This document shows, piece by piece, positions 4,946 through 5,855 of a stretch of DNA of 5,855 bases. Location of the stretch: positions 1 through 5,855 of the forward strand of contig JAITCV010000192.1 in NCBI GenBank assembly GCA_031282905.1. Reading direction: 5' to 3'. The notes beneath the pieces were generated by a model. That model did no database searches, was not told the DNA's origin, and saw only the letters and a list, made by a program, of their open reading frames with translations. The DNA comes from Azoarcus sp. Its GTDB lineage: Bacteria > Pseudomonadota > Gammaproteobacteria > Burkholderiales > Rhodocyclaceae. A program made the translations under genes and the position numbers. Position 1 is the first letter of the stretch. Every line of letters starts with the position of its first letter.

Positions 4946-5186
4946 TTTCGATCTCTGACAACAACGGTAGGGGTGACGCATGCATCGCCGTTGCTGTGTT
5001 TCCAGCCATGTTCATGGTTGAATTTATAAGGCCCAATTGGCGTGAAACACCACAGTAGAAAGTAGTAAAGCTTTTGGAGCGGGCTTGTTGGAAAAGGTAC
5101 AGGAATGGCAAACAATTCAGATGCACAATACTTTCACGGAAATACTCGGTCATCGCATGTTCATGATCTCGATGGAAAAAGAAAAC

Positions 5187-5855
5187 CTATTCAATGCCGC
5201 CAGCTTGCCGGGGCGCGGAAAGCGTCAGCCGCGCATCCAGTGCCGCCAGCCGTTCGGGGGTGCCGATATCCTCCCATTCGCCACGATGATGTTCTCCGCT
5301 GACTTGTCGTTGCGTCATCGCCGTGCGCAATAGCGGCGCGAGGCGGGCATGTTCGCCCGCGGCAATGTCGGCAAAAAGCGCGGGATGATAAGCGCCAATG
5401 CCGGCGAAAGTCAGCCGGGGCTCGCCAGCACTCATTACGCGTCCGGCGGCGAGGGCGAAATCGCCGTCCGGGTGATGAGCCGGGTTATCGACCAAGAGCA
5501 GGTGGGCGAGATCGCCCTTGTCCGCGGACAGCCCTTGGGCTTTGTCCGCGAGCGCGGAGAAATCGGCGTCACAAAACACGTCGCCATTGACGGCGAGGAA
5601 AGGCGTTTCTCCCAGGAAAGGCAACGCCAGACGAATACCGCCGGCGGTTTCCCGCGCGCTCGTGCCTTCGGGCGACCAGTGGATGGAAACGCCCAGTGCA
5701 TGACCATCGCCCAGCGCGCTTTCCAGCATGTGGCCGAGATGAGCGTGATTGATCACCAATTCGGTGATGCCGGCGGCGGCCAGGCGCTCGATATGCCAGA
5801 CGATCAAAGGCTTGCCTGCGGCCATGAGGAGTGGTTTGGGGCAGTGGTCGGTGAG
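5187..5855 (-). CDS. murU: MurU, N-acetylmuramate-1-phosphate uridylyltransferase (5' end outside window)
   Basis: MurU transfers UMP to MurNAc-1-phosphate, making UDP-MurNAc in the cytoplasmic peptidoglycan-recycling route that bypasses de novo synthesis. The frame stays open to the right edge, so 222 residues are visible and roughly the first 15-20, including the LAAGxGxRxxP nucleotide-binding loop, are missing. The first visible residues, LTDHCPKPLL, are the classic continuation of that loop, with the lysine before PLL. Further motifs are ETAGGI (69-74), the metal-binding NGDVFCDADF (90-99), LVDNPAHHPDGDFAL (121-135), GIGAYHPALF (152-161), RLAPLLR (171-177) and SGEHHRGEWEDIGTPERL (186-203), which together match Pseudomonas MurU closely. 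An internal ATG at 5825 should not be taken as the start. The partner kinase AmgK is often encoded just upstream and would lie outside the window. A related sugar-1-phosphate nucleotidyltransferase is the alternative. No terminator is seen after the TAG. Confidence 0.88.
   Translation of the reverse strand, partial: LTDHCPKPLLMAAGKPLIVWHIERLAAAGITELVINHAHLGHMLESALGDGHALGVSIHWSPEGTSARETAGGIRLALPFLGETPFLAVNGDVFCDADFSALADKAQGLSADKGDLAHLLLVDNPAHHPDGDFALAAGRVMSAGEPRLTFAGIGAYHPALFADIAAGEHARLAPLLRTAMTQRQVSGEHHRGEWEDIGTPERLAALDARLTLSAPRQAGGIE

Larger units (their letters stand above)
4690..5186. other. Intergenic region between the porin gene and murU
   Basis: This 497-bp stretch has no intact gene. 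4690-4800 is the porin leader and contains a 5-bp inverted repeat (AGCAC 4768-4772 with GTGCT 4778-4782); no clear promoter was identified. 4801-4939 holds a decayed fumarylacetoacetate-hydrolase-family 3' end. 4940-5186 follows murU and has only short overlapping open frames, such as a minus-strand 61-codon frame at 4930-5115, that I do not recognise. It also contains a 10-bp imperfect stem (4958-4967 with 4988-4997) that is too loosely looped to call as a terminator. Confidence 0.55.

Noticed and set aside
4930..5115. Minus-strand 61-codon frame, possible small protein or transposase piece
   Set aside because: The translation has some protein-like stretches, but I cannot match it to a family, and it has no convincing ribosome site.

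Overview
The window looks like part of a chromosome from a Gram-negative proteobacterium. A betaproteobacterium is my best guess. The evidence is a beta-barrel outer-membrane protein with a signal peptide, a sigma54-dependent RtcR activator, a FlgN flagellar chaperone ending in the beta/gamma-type 'GGRILGSA' tail, and a MurU peptidoglycan-recycling enzyme. The genus cannot be told. All six supported genes lie on the minus strand. The only plus-strand coding trace is a decayed gene fragment.

Layout from left to right: 1-365 is AT-rich with no convincing gene. 366-2018 encodes RtcR, the CARF-domain, sigma54-interacting activator of RNA-repair genes; its usual targets rtcB and rtcA are not in the window. 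2046-2080 is a strong hairpin in the 72-bp gap upstream of rtcR. 2091-2756 encodes an unusual membrane protein made of pieces of the acyl-carrier-protein (ACP) fold. 2929-3417 is flgN. 3453-3489 is a probable terminator that begins inside the stop codon of the next gene upstream. 3488-3841 is a SpoIIAA-like STAS protein. 3961-4689 is a TorF/Gcw_chp-type putative porin. 4801-4939 holds the frameshifted 3' end of a fumarylacetoacetate-hydrolase-family gene on the plus strand. 4940-5186 shows no recognisable gene. 5187-5855 is murU, whose first codons lie beyond the right edge.

The genes do not form one pathway. They look like separate short transcription units: STAS ends at its own terminator, flgN is isolated from other flagellar genes, and only the ACP-like gene and rtcR are close enough to suggest a shared transcript, although a hairpin separates them. 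The most unusual object is the ACP-like protein. It starts at the Gly-Leu-Asp that normally precedes the phosphopantetheine serine and ends at another Gly-Leu-Asp. It lacks that serine and carries a membrane segment inside a middle ACP-like unit.
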